12,532 bases of DNA from Actinomycetota bacterium (GTDB lineage: Bacteria > Actinomycetota > Acidimicrobiia > Acidimicrobiales > Ilumatobacteraceae), in NCBI GenBank assembly GCA_005800965.1, contig SYEA01000143.1:1-12532 (forward strand), given 5' to 3'. A program made the translations under genes and the position numbers. This document shows positions 1 to 6,321 of the stretch, in pieces. Below the pieces are notes generated by a model that had not been told where the DNA came from, ran no database searches, and saw only the letters and a list, made by a program, of their open reading frames with translations. Position 1 is the first letter of the stretch. The number at the start of each line of letters is the position of its first letter.

Positions 1-1168
1 TACCGACGTCGAAGAACCGATCGGGAAATTGTGATTCGAATGCAATCAACCCTGTTGGCCCGGGCATCGCGGCGGTGATGGCAACGATGCGCTGGTCGCT
101 CTGGGCTTCTTTAACCAACGCGTCAGCAAATGCTTGCGTGTAGCCCGTCGGCACTGCTTTCGGTGGGCCGTTAACAGGGTCAAAGATCGGTGCGTCGTGC
201 AAGTGTTTTTCGTCGTCGTCTTCGGCTGGCGAATAGCCCCGACCTTTTTGAGTAATCACATGCACCACGATGGGTCCTTCTTCAGCCCGCATCGCAGCGG
301 CGCTCAGCGCGTGTTCTAACTCGGCAAAGTTGTGGCCATCAACCGGGCCCACGTAACGCACGCCGAGTGCTTCAAAAAATGCAGTGGGTTGCAGATATTC
401 GCGAATACCCGCTTTGACGGCTTCAAGCCCACGCTCGGCTTGCGGGCCGACCACAGGCAAGTCGTGCAGCCATCGCTCCAAGCGTCGCTGACGTTGTACA
501 TACACCGGGTTGAGTCGCACGTTGGTGAGCGCTCGTGACAAACGCCGTGTGAGTCGGTCACGCGGTCGCGACATTTCACTTGTTTCATCCAGCGGATGCG
601 GATGATGCACCAGGTTTGACACCGTTGGCGCATACGAGCGGCCATTGTCGTTCAACACGATGATGACGCGGCTCTTTGAATGACCCAGGTTGTTGAGAGC
701 CTCGTAAGCCATGCCCCCAGTGAGGGAGCCGTCACCGATTACGGCAACAACATGGCGCCTGTCAGCAGGCTGGCCTTTGTCGCGCGCCACTGCCATGCCG
801 TGGGCATACGACAGCACCGTCGATGCGTGACTATTTTCGATGAAGTCGTGCACGCTTTCTTCACGGCTGGGGTATCCCGAAAGCCCGCCGGCTTGTCGCA
901 ATTGTGCAAACCCACCCCGTCGACCTGTGACCAATTTGTGAATGTATGCCTGGTGCCCGGTGTCCCACAAGATGGCGTCGCGTGGTGACTCGAACACGCG
1001 ATGCAATGCCAGGGTGAGTTCAACCGCGCCGAGGTTCGAACCCAAGTGCCCGCCGGTTTCGGCGACTGCTGCCACGATGAAGTCGCGAATCTCACCTGCC
1101 AGCTCGTCTAATTGCGAGTGGCTGAGGGCACGCAGATCACTCGGTTGGCGGATATCAGCAAGCGCCAT
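1..1168 (-). CDS. dxs: 1-deoxy-D-xylulose-5-phosphate synthase, N-terminal 389 residues (partial, runs off left edge)
   Basis: DXS condenses pyruvate and glyceraldehyde 3-phosphate to DXP, the first step of the MEP isoprenoid pathway, in the cytosol with thiamine diphosphate (TPP). Visible in order: HLGSN (41-45), GHQAY (71-75), the TPP/Mg motif GDGSLTGG...NN (145-160), and LNDNGRSYAP (172-181), the actinobacterial form of the LNDN loop. Further on come VGPVDGH and HVITQKGRGYSPAED, then the start of the pyrimidine-binding domain (GYTQAFADAL). The frame leaves the window at FFDVG, just before the expected IAEQH motif, so about 240 residues of a ~630-residue enzyme are missing. The ATG at 1168 gives the usual DXS N-terminus. 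No good Shine-Dalgarno site precedes it. It lies 14 nt after the PAP2 gene stop, so co-transcription is likely, although a TAGCGT 11 nt before the ATG could be its own -10. The identification is firm. Confidence 0.97.
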   Translation of the reverse strand, partial: MALADIRQPSDLRALSHSQLDELAGEIRDFIVAAVAETGGHLGSNLGAVELTLALHRVFESPRDAILWDTGHQAYIHKLVTGRRGGFAQLRQAGGLSGYPSREESVHDFIENSHASTVLSYAHGMAVARDKGQPADRRHVVAVIGDGSLTGGMAYEALNNLGHSKSRVIIVLNDNGRSYAPTVSNLVHHPHPLDETSEMSRPRDRLTRRLSRALTNVRLNPVYVQRQRRLERWLHDLPVVGPQAERGLEAVKAGIREYLQPTAFFEALGVRYVGPVDGHNFAELEHALSAAAMRAEEGPIVVHVITQKGRGYSPAEDDDEKHLHDAPIFDPVNGPPKAVPTGYTQAFADALVKEAQSDQRIVAITAAMPGPTGLIAFESQFPDRFFDVG

Positions 1169-1182
1169 AGCAAGGTAGAACG

Positions 1183-2019
1183 CTAGCCCTCACGAGTGAC
1201 CGGCCGCCCAGTGTTCCACTGGTGAATTCTGGCGCCAATCCAATATCCCGCAGCAAATACCACGATGCCGCCCAAGCCGTCAATCCAAAAGTGGTTGCCC
1301 GTAATAACGATGCACGCCAGGGTGATGAGTGGATAAGCGACAAGTAAGACACGCATCCAACGGCGACGAGCCAGCGGAAACAGCGCGAATACACACCACA
1401 CAGACCAGCCAATGTGTAGAGACGGCATGGCCGCGTACTGATTAGACAAGGTCTTGCCTGGCCCGCGATCGAACGCCCAGGGGCCGCCAAACTCTTTGAT
1501 GGTGTCGCTATATCCAAAATTTTCTGCACCGTTGTAGTTGCGCAACTCATGTTCGATGCACGCTGCGCCGAATCCAGTTGCAGGACACGGGGCATCAAGT
1601 AGGCGTGGGGGCATCAGTGGGAATAATGCAAACCCGATGATGGCCAAGGCAGTCATTGCCGCAAGGCAATTTCGCCACAGCCCGAATACCGCTGGACGCA
1701 GAATGAAGAGCGCGACGAACACCCCGAGTGTGACGAAGAAATGGGCCGTGCCGTAATACACGTTGAAAAATTTGATGACACCGGTGTGTGGCAAAAACCA
1801 ATCCTGAATCGTCTCTTCGTGATACAGGCCAAGGGCACGTTCCACACGAATCACCCGCATGGCATTGATAAACGCCTCGATGGGAATCTGGCTACCTGAG
1901 ACCAGGGCTGAGCCGAATAGGTTGCGCACCAACGAATAGACGCCATAAAAGGCCGCAACAATGAGGGCTTCTTTCCACCATGACGCGCGCTGCGGGTGCG
2001 TCGGCATGCTCACAGTCAC
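1183..2019 (-). CDS. PAP2-superfamily integral membrane phosphatase/transferase (PAP2_3/AUR1-like)
   Basis: This 278-residue polytopic membrane protein belongs to the PAP2 (lipid phosphate phosphatase) superfamily. The catalytic signatures are PSLH (199-202, acid/base His202) and GNHFWIDGLGG (241-251, His243 and Asp247). An upstream FPLMPPRLL segment (133-141) resembles the 'PPR' motif of the AUR1/inositolphosphotransferase branch. Hydrophobic helices lie at about 18-38, 93-112, 117-135, 204-216, 225-240 and 247-262. Family members remove or transfer phosphate groups on lipid phosphates at the outer membrane face; the substrate cannot be read from the sequence. The GTG start at 2019 is preferred over the in-frame ATG at 2007 because a TAGCCT hexamer ends exactly 6 nt before it (leaderless pattern). 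It is followed after 14 nt by dxs. A role on prenyl or undecaprenyl phosphates would suit that neighbour, but this is only inference. Confidence 0.85.
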   Translation of the reverse strand: MTVSMPTHPQRASWWKEALIVAAFYGVYSLVRNLFGSALVSGSQIPIEAFINAMRVIRVERALGLYHEETIQDWFLPHTGVIKFFNVYYGTAHFFVTLGVFVALFILRPAVFGLWRNCLAAMTALAIIGFALFPLMPPRLLDAPCPATGFGAACIEHELRNYNGAENFGYSDTIKEFGGPWAFDRGPGKTLSNQYAAMPSLHIGWSVWCVFALFPLARRRWMRVLLVAYPLITLACIVITGNHFWIDGLGGIVVFAAGYWIGARIHQWNTGRPVTREG

Positions 2020-2025
2020 GCAGCG

Positions 2026-2031
2026 AGGCTA
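2026..2031 (-). promoter_or_regulatory. Putative -10 hexamer TAGCCT of a leaderless PAP2-gene promoter
   Basis: TAGCCT on the minus strand is followed by exactly 6 nt (CGCTGC) and the GTG at 2019. Transcription would start at or next to the start codon, so the mRNA would have no leader. No convincing -35 is visible. The same hexamer and spacing occur before tldD, galU and moaA. Confidence 0.5.
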
Positions 2032-2057
2032 CCGATGCAGGTTTTCGTCGTATGCGC

Positions 2058-2088
2058 TTGTCATCGCTGCGGGGTAAATCGGTAGGCT
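2058..2088 (+). promoter_or_regulatory. Putative leaderless tldD promoter
   Basis: TAGGCT at 2083-2088 is followed by 6 nt (CTCGCC) and the tldD ATG at 2095. TTGTCA at 2058-2063 matches the -35 consensus TTGACA at 5 of 6 positions, with a rather long 19-nt spacer. No Shine-Dalgarno site is present before tldD, which fits a leaderless mRNA. Confidence 0.55.
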
Positions 2089-2094
2089 CTCGCC

Positions 2095-3507
2095 ATGTCA
2101 AACAACGAAAATCTGTTGGTCGCACCTGATGTGTTGTCACGAGTGTTGGCTCGGGGTCGTTCGACCGGCGCCGATTTTTCGGAGGTCTTCGTCGAAGACA
2201 AGCGCAGTACCTCGGCTGGGCTAGACGACGGAAAAATCGAGCAAGTATCCAGTGGTCGCGACCGCGGCGCAGGCATTCGAGTGGTCAAAGGTGACACCAC
2301 TGGCTTTGCGCACACGAGTGACTTGAGCGAAAAAGGTTTGTTGGCTGCGGCCGAAGCCGCGGCTGCTGCCGCCTCGCGTGGTGGTGGCGGTGTGAACAGC
2401 GTGGCCCTCGGGGCTGTGATGCGTCACCCCGTGAACAACATCGAAAAATGGCCCGACGAAGTAACCAAGCGCGAAAAAGTTGCGCTCTTGCAGCGAGTTG
2501 ATGCAGCCGCTCGCGGAGTGCACAAGGCAATCGTGCAGGTTTCTGCCGGCTACGGCGACTCGCGCAAGCGAATTCTGATCGCCAACAGCGAAGGCGTGCT
2601 TGCTGCCGACGAACAGGTGCGCACGTTGTTGCGCGTCAGCGTGGTGGCCAGTGGCGACGGCGGTATGCAAACCGGTTTTCAGTCGCTCGGGCACACGATT
2701 GGCTTCGAAGTGTTCGACCAAAACGATGTCGAAGAACTCGCTCGTTCCGCCGCCCAACAAGCAGTCACCAAGTTGAGCGCGCGTCCGGCACCGTCGGGCT
2801 CACTGCCGGTCGTCATCAAACATGGTTCGGGCGGTGTGTTGTTTCACGAGGCGTGTGGCCACGGCTTGGAAGCCGACATCATCAGCAAGGGTGCGAGCGT
2901 GTACAAAGACAAAAAAGGTGAGCTCGTCGCGTCGTCACTAGTCACTTTGATTGACGACGGCACGATGACCGCCGAGTGGGGCGCCATCGGCATCGACGAC
3001 GAAGGCCACCCTTCGCAGCGCAACGTGCTCATTCAGGATGGTGTGATCACCGATTACATGTGGGATTATTTGCGGGCCCGCAACGAAGGCCGCCGTCAAT
3101 CGGGCAATGGTCGCCGCCAGAGCTATCAGCACCTGCCGATGGTGCGGATGACCAACACGTTTGTGTTGAACGGCCCACACGACCCAGCGGCAATCGTGCG
3201 CGACACCAAAAACGGCGTGTACGTTGCCAAGTTGGGTGGCGGACAAGTCGACACTGCCAGTGGTGACTTCGTGTTCGGCATGACCGAGGCGTATCTGATC
3301 GAGAATGGTGAAATCACCGAACCGCTGCGCGACGGCAACCTGATTGGTAACGGCCCACAGGTGTTGCGCGACATCGATTTGCTTGGCAACGACTTTGCCA
3401 TGGGTAACCCTGGCACCTGCGGCAAAGATGGCCAGGGCGTGCCGGTGGGTGACGGTCAGCCAACGCTGCGGGTAAAGAGCCTTACCATCGGTGGCACGGC
3501 AGCGTGA
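2095..3507 (+). CDS. tldD: Metalloprotease TldD
   Basis: TldD is the zinc-bearing subunit of the cytosolic TldD/TldE protease, which degrades or trims unfolded peptides. In E. coli it matures microcin B17 and degrades the antitoxin CcdA. The protein has 470 residues, close to the ~480 of E. coli TldD. The zinc motif HEACGH (HExxxH, residues 251-256) sits in a stretch typical of the family (GGVLFHEACGHGLEAD). It is followed by RNVLIQDG and, near the C-terminus, GTCGKDGQGVPVG with Cys442, which corresponds to the third zinc ligand. The N-terminal domain carries the usual family pattern (GIRVVKGDTTGFAHTSDL). The ATG at 2095 is set by the leaderless TAGGCT hexamer. Its stop overlaps the tldE start by 4 nt, so translation is coupled. 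No natural-product precursor is seen nearby, so general peptide turnover is the safer reading. Confidence 0.97.
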   Translation: MSNNENLLVAPDVLSRVLARGRSTGADFSEVFVEDKRSTSAGLDDGKIEQVSSGRDRGAGIRVVKGDTTGFAHTSDLSEKGLLAAAEAAAAAASRGGGGVNSVALGAVMRHPVNNIEKWPDEVTKREKVALLQRVDAAARGVHKAIVQVSAGYGDSRKRILIANSEGVLAADEQVRTLLRVSVVASGDGGMQTGFQSLGHTIGFEVFDQNDVEELARSAAQQAVTKLSARPAPSGSLPVVIKHGSGGVLFHEACGHGLEADIISKGASVYKDKKGELVASSLVTLIDDGTMTAEWGAIGIDDEGHPSQRNVLIQDGVITDYMWDYLRARNEGRRQSGNGRRQSYQHLPMVRMTNTFVLNGPHDPAAIVRDTKNGVYVAKLGGGQVDTASGDFVFGMTEAYLIENGEITEPLRDGNLIGNGPQVLRDIDLLGNDFAMGNPGTCGKDGQGVPVGDGQPTLRVKSLTIGGTAA

Positions 3508-4856
3508 CCATAGAAGTTCCCGAACTACAGGCGATCGCTGATCGCATCGTCAGGCAAGCCAAGCCAGGCGAGCAGATCGAGGCCTATGTGGGCCGCGGTG
3601 GTGAAACATCGGTGCGCGTGTACGAGGGCGACCTCGAACACTTCGTTTCGGCGCAGAGTGATGGCGTAGGGATTCGGGTCATCAAAGATGGTCGCACTGG
3701 CACTGCATATGCCGGCACGCTTGACGCCACTGCAATAGCCGAAGTTCTGGCCGAGGCCCGCGACAATGTGCAGTTCGGTACCCAAGACGAATTTGCCGGG
3801 CTCGCCACACCCGATGGTGTTGCTGTTGTGCCCCAAAAGTTTTGGGATGAAGAGCTGGCCAACTACGCAACCGAGGGCAAAGTGGATCTCACCAAAGATC
3901 TCGAGCGTCGAGCGCTGGCAGCCGATTCACGGGTGCGTACCGAGTCGGCCAACTATGACGACAGTTGGGATGAATCGGCATTTGCCACCACCACGGGCAT
4001 TCGCGCCAGCGGTCGGTCGAATTCGTGTTACGTGTCGGTGGTGACACTGGCCGATGACGGCGATGAAACGCAGACAGGGTTCGGTTTTTCAGTTGGCGAT
4101 TCACCGAAAGATTTTGATCTCGACAAAGCGGCGCGCGAAGCCGCAGACCGTGCCACGCGTTTGCTCGGTGCCACCAAGCCAGCCACCAAACGCACCACGA
4201 TCGTGCTCGACCCGTACGTGACTTCGCAGTTCATCAGCATTTTGTCGAGCGCCTTCAATGGTGAAAACGTGTCCAAGGGTCGCAGCATTTTTGCCGAACG
4301 CCTCGGCGAACAAGTGGCCGTGCCGTTTTTTACACTCGTGGATGACCCCACGAACAAGTTGGCCTACACCGCCACAGATATCGATGGAGAAGGTCTTGCT
4401 GCACGGCGCAACGTGTTGATTAAAGACGGTGTGTTGCAGATGTTCGTGCAGTCGTCGTATAGCGCCCGACGCATGAAGACCACCAGCACGGGCAACGCCA
4501 CGCGCGGTGGGTTCGCAGGTTCGCCAGGTGTCGGCTGTTTGGCCATGCAAGTTGCACCAGGCACCAAGTCGCAGGCAGAACTGATTGCCGATATCGATGA
4601 CGGCGTGCTCATCCAAGAAGTGTCTGGTTTGCACAGTGGCGTCAACCCGATCTCGGGTGACTTCTCCACCGGTGCATCGGGCATGACGATTGTGAATGGG
4701 GCAGTGGGTGCACCGATTCGCGAATTTACGATCGGCTCGACGTTGCAGCGCATGCTGCAAGACATCGTGGCAATCGGCAATGACATTGACTGGTTGCCGA
4801 TGCGTGCCGTTGGTTTGTCATTGGTCATCAATGACGTGACCATCAGCGGCTCGTAG
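3504..4856 (+). CDS. tldE: TldE/PmbA, partner subunit of the TldD metalloprotease
   Basis: TldE (PmbA) pairs with TldD to form the protease chamber. It is a structural partner that carries no zinc. It has 450 residues, the usual length. It aligns with TldD across the C-terminal half: TldD GELVASSLVTLIDDGT matches TldE GEQVAVPFFTLVDDPT, and RNVLIQDGVI matches RNVLIKDGVL. Where TldD has HEACGH, TldE has FISILS, so the catalytic site is absent, as expected for this subunit. The C-terminal ISGDFSTGASGMTIVNG motif is typical of PmbA. The start is the GTG at 3504, which shares GTGA with the TldD stop. No separate promoter or strong ribosome site is visible, so translation probably depends on termination of tldD. 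Confidence 0.95.
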   Translation: MTIEVPELQAIADRIVRQAKPGEQIEAYVGRGGETSVRVYEGDLEHFVSAQSDGVGIRVIKDGRTGTAYAGTLDATAIAEVLAEARDNVQFGTQDEFAGLATPDGVAVVPQKFWDEELANYATEGKVDLTKDLERRALAADSRVRTESANYDDSWDESAFATTTGIRASGRSNSCYVSVVTLADDGDETQTGFGFSVGDSPKDFDLDKAAREAADRATRLLGATKPATKRTTIVLDPYVTSQFISILSSAFNGENVSKGRSIFAERLGEQVAVPFFTLVDDPTNKLAYTATDIDGEGLAARRNVLIKDGVLQMFVQSSYSARRMKTTSTGNATRGGFAGSPGVGCLAMQVAPGTKSQAELIADIDDGVLIQEVSGLHSGVNPISGDFSTGASGMTIVNGAVGAPIREFTIGSTLQRMLQDIVAIGNDIDWLPMRAVGLSLVINDVTISGS

Positions 4857-4883
4857 CACCATTTTGTAGCTCGTCGCGCTCAG

Positions 4884-4894
4884 TAGCGTAAAGG
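4884..4894 (+). promoter_or_regulatory. uppP start signals: TAGCGT hexamer and AAAGG ribosome site
   Basis: TAGCGT (4884-4889) ends 10 nt before the uppP ATG, and AAAGG (4890-4894) lies 5 nt before it. The two are alternatives. A transcript started from this -10 would begin too far downstream to contain AAAGG, whereas read-through from tldE would use AAAGG as a Shine-Dalgarno site. The spacing differs from the 6-nt leaderless set. Confidence 0.3.
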
Positions 4895-4899
4895 CGACG

Positions 4900-5736
4900 A
4901 TGTCGTGGTGGCAGGCACTCATTCTTGGGGTGGTGCAGGGGCTCACCGAGTTCTTCCCTGTTTCGTCGAGTGGTCACCTGCAACTTGTGCCGTGGTTGTT
5001 CGACTGGAACGATCTCGAAAGCCAATCGGTAAGCACCGCGTTTGATGCCGCGTTGCACCTGGGCACGTTGGTGGCAGTTGTCGTGGCGGTGCGCCACGAC
5101 CTGGTGTCGCTCATCGTTGCGGGTGTGCGATACCCCTTTGCTTCTGTCGCCACGCGGGCCACGCTCCCGCATGGGCGGCTCGCGTGGTTATACGTGCTCA
5201 CCGCAGTGCCAGCAGCAGCAGTCGGGGTGTTTTTTGACGATGTGATTGCCGATCAACTCGGTGGCCCCGTCATCGTTGCCGTGTCGCTCATTGGGTTTGG
5301 AGCAGTGTTGTGGTGGGCTGATCGTCGCAGTGGTGATCGGGTTGCCGAGCAACTCACCACGCGTCATGCATTGCTCATCGGTGCTGCCCAAGTGTTGTCA
5401 CTCAACCCGGGCACGTCGCGTTCGGGCGTCACCATTTCGGCCATGCGCGCACTTGGCTATGGCCGTGCTGCAGCAGTACGCATGTCGTTCGTGATTGGTG
5501 TGCCGATCATCGCTGGTGCTGGCGTGTGGAAGGTGGCCGGCTTGATAGCCGATGGCGTGCCCGAGGGGCTCACCTCGGCGATGCTCATCGGCGTGACCAC
5601 CGCAGCGATCACCGGATGGTTGGCGATCACCGCGCTACAACGGCTGGCTGCACGCAGCGACTTCAATTTGTTTGTGGTGTATCGCGTGGCGCTGGGCATT
5701 GCGGTGCTCGGCGTGGTGGCCACCAGTCTGCGTTAG
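4900..5736 (+). CDS. uppP: Undecaprenyl-diphosphatase (BacA/UppP)
   Basis: UppP removes the terminal phosphate of undecaprenyl diphosphate at the membrane, regenerating the lipid carrier for peptidoglycan and other wall polymers. Overproduction of this family gives bacitracin resistance. Both signatures are clear: QGLTEFFPVSSSGHL (13-27, with the (E/Q)xxxE pair Gln13/Glu17 and His26) and NPGTSRSG (169-176, Arg174). Around them are several hydrophobic helices, for example about 87-97, 110-124, 131-146, 192-207, 224-240 and 257-273. Its 278 residues are normal for the family. It starts 43 nt after tldE on the same strand and may be read through from tldDE, but no functional link to the protease is known. 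It is convergent with a possible small minus-strand gene that ends 16 nt beyond. Confidence 0.96.
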   Translation: MSWWQALILGVVQGLTEFFPVSSSGHLQLVPWLFDWNDLESQSVSTAFDAALHLGTLVAVVVAVRHDLVSLIVAGVRYPFASVATRATLPHGRLAWLYVLTAVPAAAVGVFFDDVIADQLGGPVIVAVSLIGFGAVLWWADRRSGDRVAEQLTTRHALLIGAAQVLSLNPGTSRSGVTISAMRALGYGRAAAVRMSFVIGVPIIAGAGVWKVAGLIADGVPEGLTSAMLIGVTTAAITGWLAITALQRLAARSDFNLFVVYRVALGIAVLGVVATSLR

Positions 5737-5746
5737 CGAAACACGT

Positions 5747-5762
5747 CGTGCGTTAGCGCACG
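5747..5762. terminator. Weak hairpin between convergent genes
   Basis: CGTGCG TTAG CGCACG forms a 6-bp stem with a 4-nt loop in the short gap after uppP. It includes the end of the possible minus-strand small gene, whose stop codon is in the loop. Neither side has a T-run, so it is at best a weak bidirectional terminator. Confidence 0.25.
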
Positions 5763-5905
5763 GTTATTGCCAGTACGTAACACACCACGCTGATTGCCAC
5801 ACCCGAGCCAAGCACCGCGCGCCGCAGTGAGGTGTCGACGGCAAGTCGACGATCAAGTTGGTAGAGCGCCGCAGAGGGCAAGAGTCGATGGATGAGTGTT
5901 TTCAT
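5753..5905 (-). CDS. Possible small single-pass membrane protein (50 aa), unknown function
   Basis: This is a 50-residue reading frame with a basic, amphipathic N-terminal half (MKTLIHRLLPSAALYQLDRR) and one hydrophobic segment at about residues 31-49 (VLGSGVAISVVCYVLAITV). The layout suits a single-pass inner-membrane protein or an anchored signal sequence. It begins 36 nt after the stop of the FmdB-family gene on the same strand, so it could be the second gene of that operon. No clear ribosome site precedes the ATG. In other actinobacteria an FmdB gene is sometimes followed by a SAF-domain (CpaB-like) gene with an N-terminal membrane segment; this could be a shortened remnant, which is speculation. 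I recognise no family. Confidence 0.45.
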   Translation of the reverse strand: MKTLIHRLLPSAALYQLDRRLAVDTSLRRAVLGSGVAISVVCYVLAITVR

Positions 5906-5941
5906 ACCCGGCTGTGTGCGCGAATACGGCAATGAGGCCCG

Positions 5942-6295
5942 TCAGGTTGACGGTGTGCTGGGCGCGCTCGGTGCAGCAGTGCTCGTGCCACCAGAAGCCG
6001 CAGTGGTGCCGGAGCCACCAGTTCCACCGCCATCAGTCTTGGGTGCCGCAGCAGCCCCTGAATCGGCACTTGTCGTGGTCGGGCTGGCAGCGGGAGACTT
6101 TTTTGCACCACCCGAGTCGGTTTTGTAAAAGCCCGAGCCCTTGAACGTGACGCCCACGGGGGTGAACACCTTTTTTACGGGGCGAAGCACGCCGTCGCTC
6201 GGGTGTGGGGCCTCGGTGAGTGCGTCGTCTTCGAACGCTTGGCGAACCTCGATGGTCTCACCCGAGTCGATGAAGCGGTACACATAGGTCGGCAT
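5942..6295 (-). CDS. FmdB-family protein related to mycobacterial Ruc (Rv0991c), lacking all zinc-binding cysteines
   Basis: The 117-residue product begins MPTYVYRF and contains KKVFTPVGVTFKGSGFYKTD (41-60), the hallmark of the FmdB zinc-ribbon family. The remaining ~57 residues are a low-complexity Ser/Thr/Ala/Gly/Pro tail, probably disordered. In M. tuberculosis the relative Rv0991c (Ruc) is a chaperone switched on by oxidation of four zinc-binding cysteines, and it too has a disordered Ser-rich tail near galU. Here the expected cysteines are Phe8, Ser11, Ala29 and Pro32, and the protein has no cysteine at all, so it cannot bind zinc or sense redox in that way. Several codons would have to change to restore them, so this is not a read error. 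The ATG at 6295 matches the invariant MPTY start. It is divergent from galU across 26 bp. Chaperone function is inferred. Confidence 0.88.
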   Translation of the reverse strand: MPTYVYRFIDSGETIEVRQAFEDDALTEAPHPSDGVLRPVKKVFTPVGVTFKGSGFYKTDSGGAKKSPAASPTTTSADSGAAAAPKTDGGGTGGSGTTAASGGTSTAAPSAPSTPST

Positions 6296-6305
6296 AGGGC
6301 AACAA

Positions 6306-6311
6306 AGTCTA
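6306..6311 (-). promoter_or_regulatory. Putative -10 TAGACT of the FmdB-family gene
   Basis: TAGACT on the minus strand ends 10 nt before the ATG at 6295, which would leave a leader of only about 4 nt. It overlaps the galU -10 hexamer on the other strand by 2 bp (6310-6311). The -35 region would lie inside the galU coding sequence. Confidence 0.4.
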
Positions 6312-6315
6312 CGAT
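6310..6315 (+). promoter_or_regulatory. Putative -10 TACGAT of a leaderless galU promoter
   Basis: TACGAT is followed by exactly 6 nt (GAGACA) and the galU ATG at 6322, the same geometry as the tldD, moaA and PAP2-gene promoters. No ribosome-binding site is present. The -35 region falls inside the first codons of the divergent FmdB-family gene. Confidence 0.5.
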
Positions 6316-6321
6316 GAGACA

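Larger units (their letters stand above)
2025..2089. repeat. Mirror-image promoter repeats in the PAP2/tldD divergent gap
   Basis: The 12-mers ATCGGTAGCCTC (minus strand, 2036 down to 2025) and ATCGGTAGGCTC (plus strand, 2078-2089) match at 11 of 12 positions and face away from each other. Each contains the -10 hexamer of its own gene. A second inverted pair, GCAGCGA (2020-2026) and TCGCTGC (2064-2070), lies in the same 75-bp gap. The symmetry may only reflect two similar promoters, or the repeats may form a shared operator. Confidence 0.55.

Noticed and set aside
4101..4760. 219-codon minus-strand frame opposite tldE
   Set aside because: TldE is clear on the plus strand and this frame carries no family motif.
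5942..6120. Low-complexity Ser/Thr/Ala/Gly tail of the FmdB-family protein as a tandem repeat
   Set aside because: The codons vary and no unit repeats exactly; it is compositional bias of a disordered tail.
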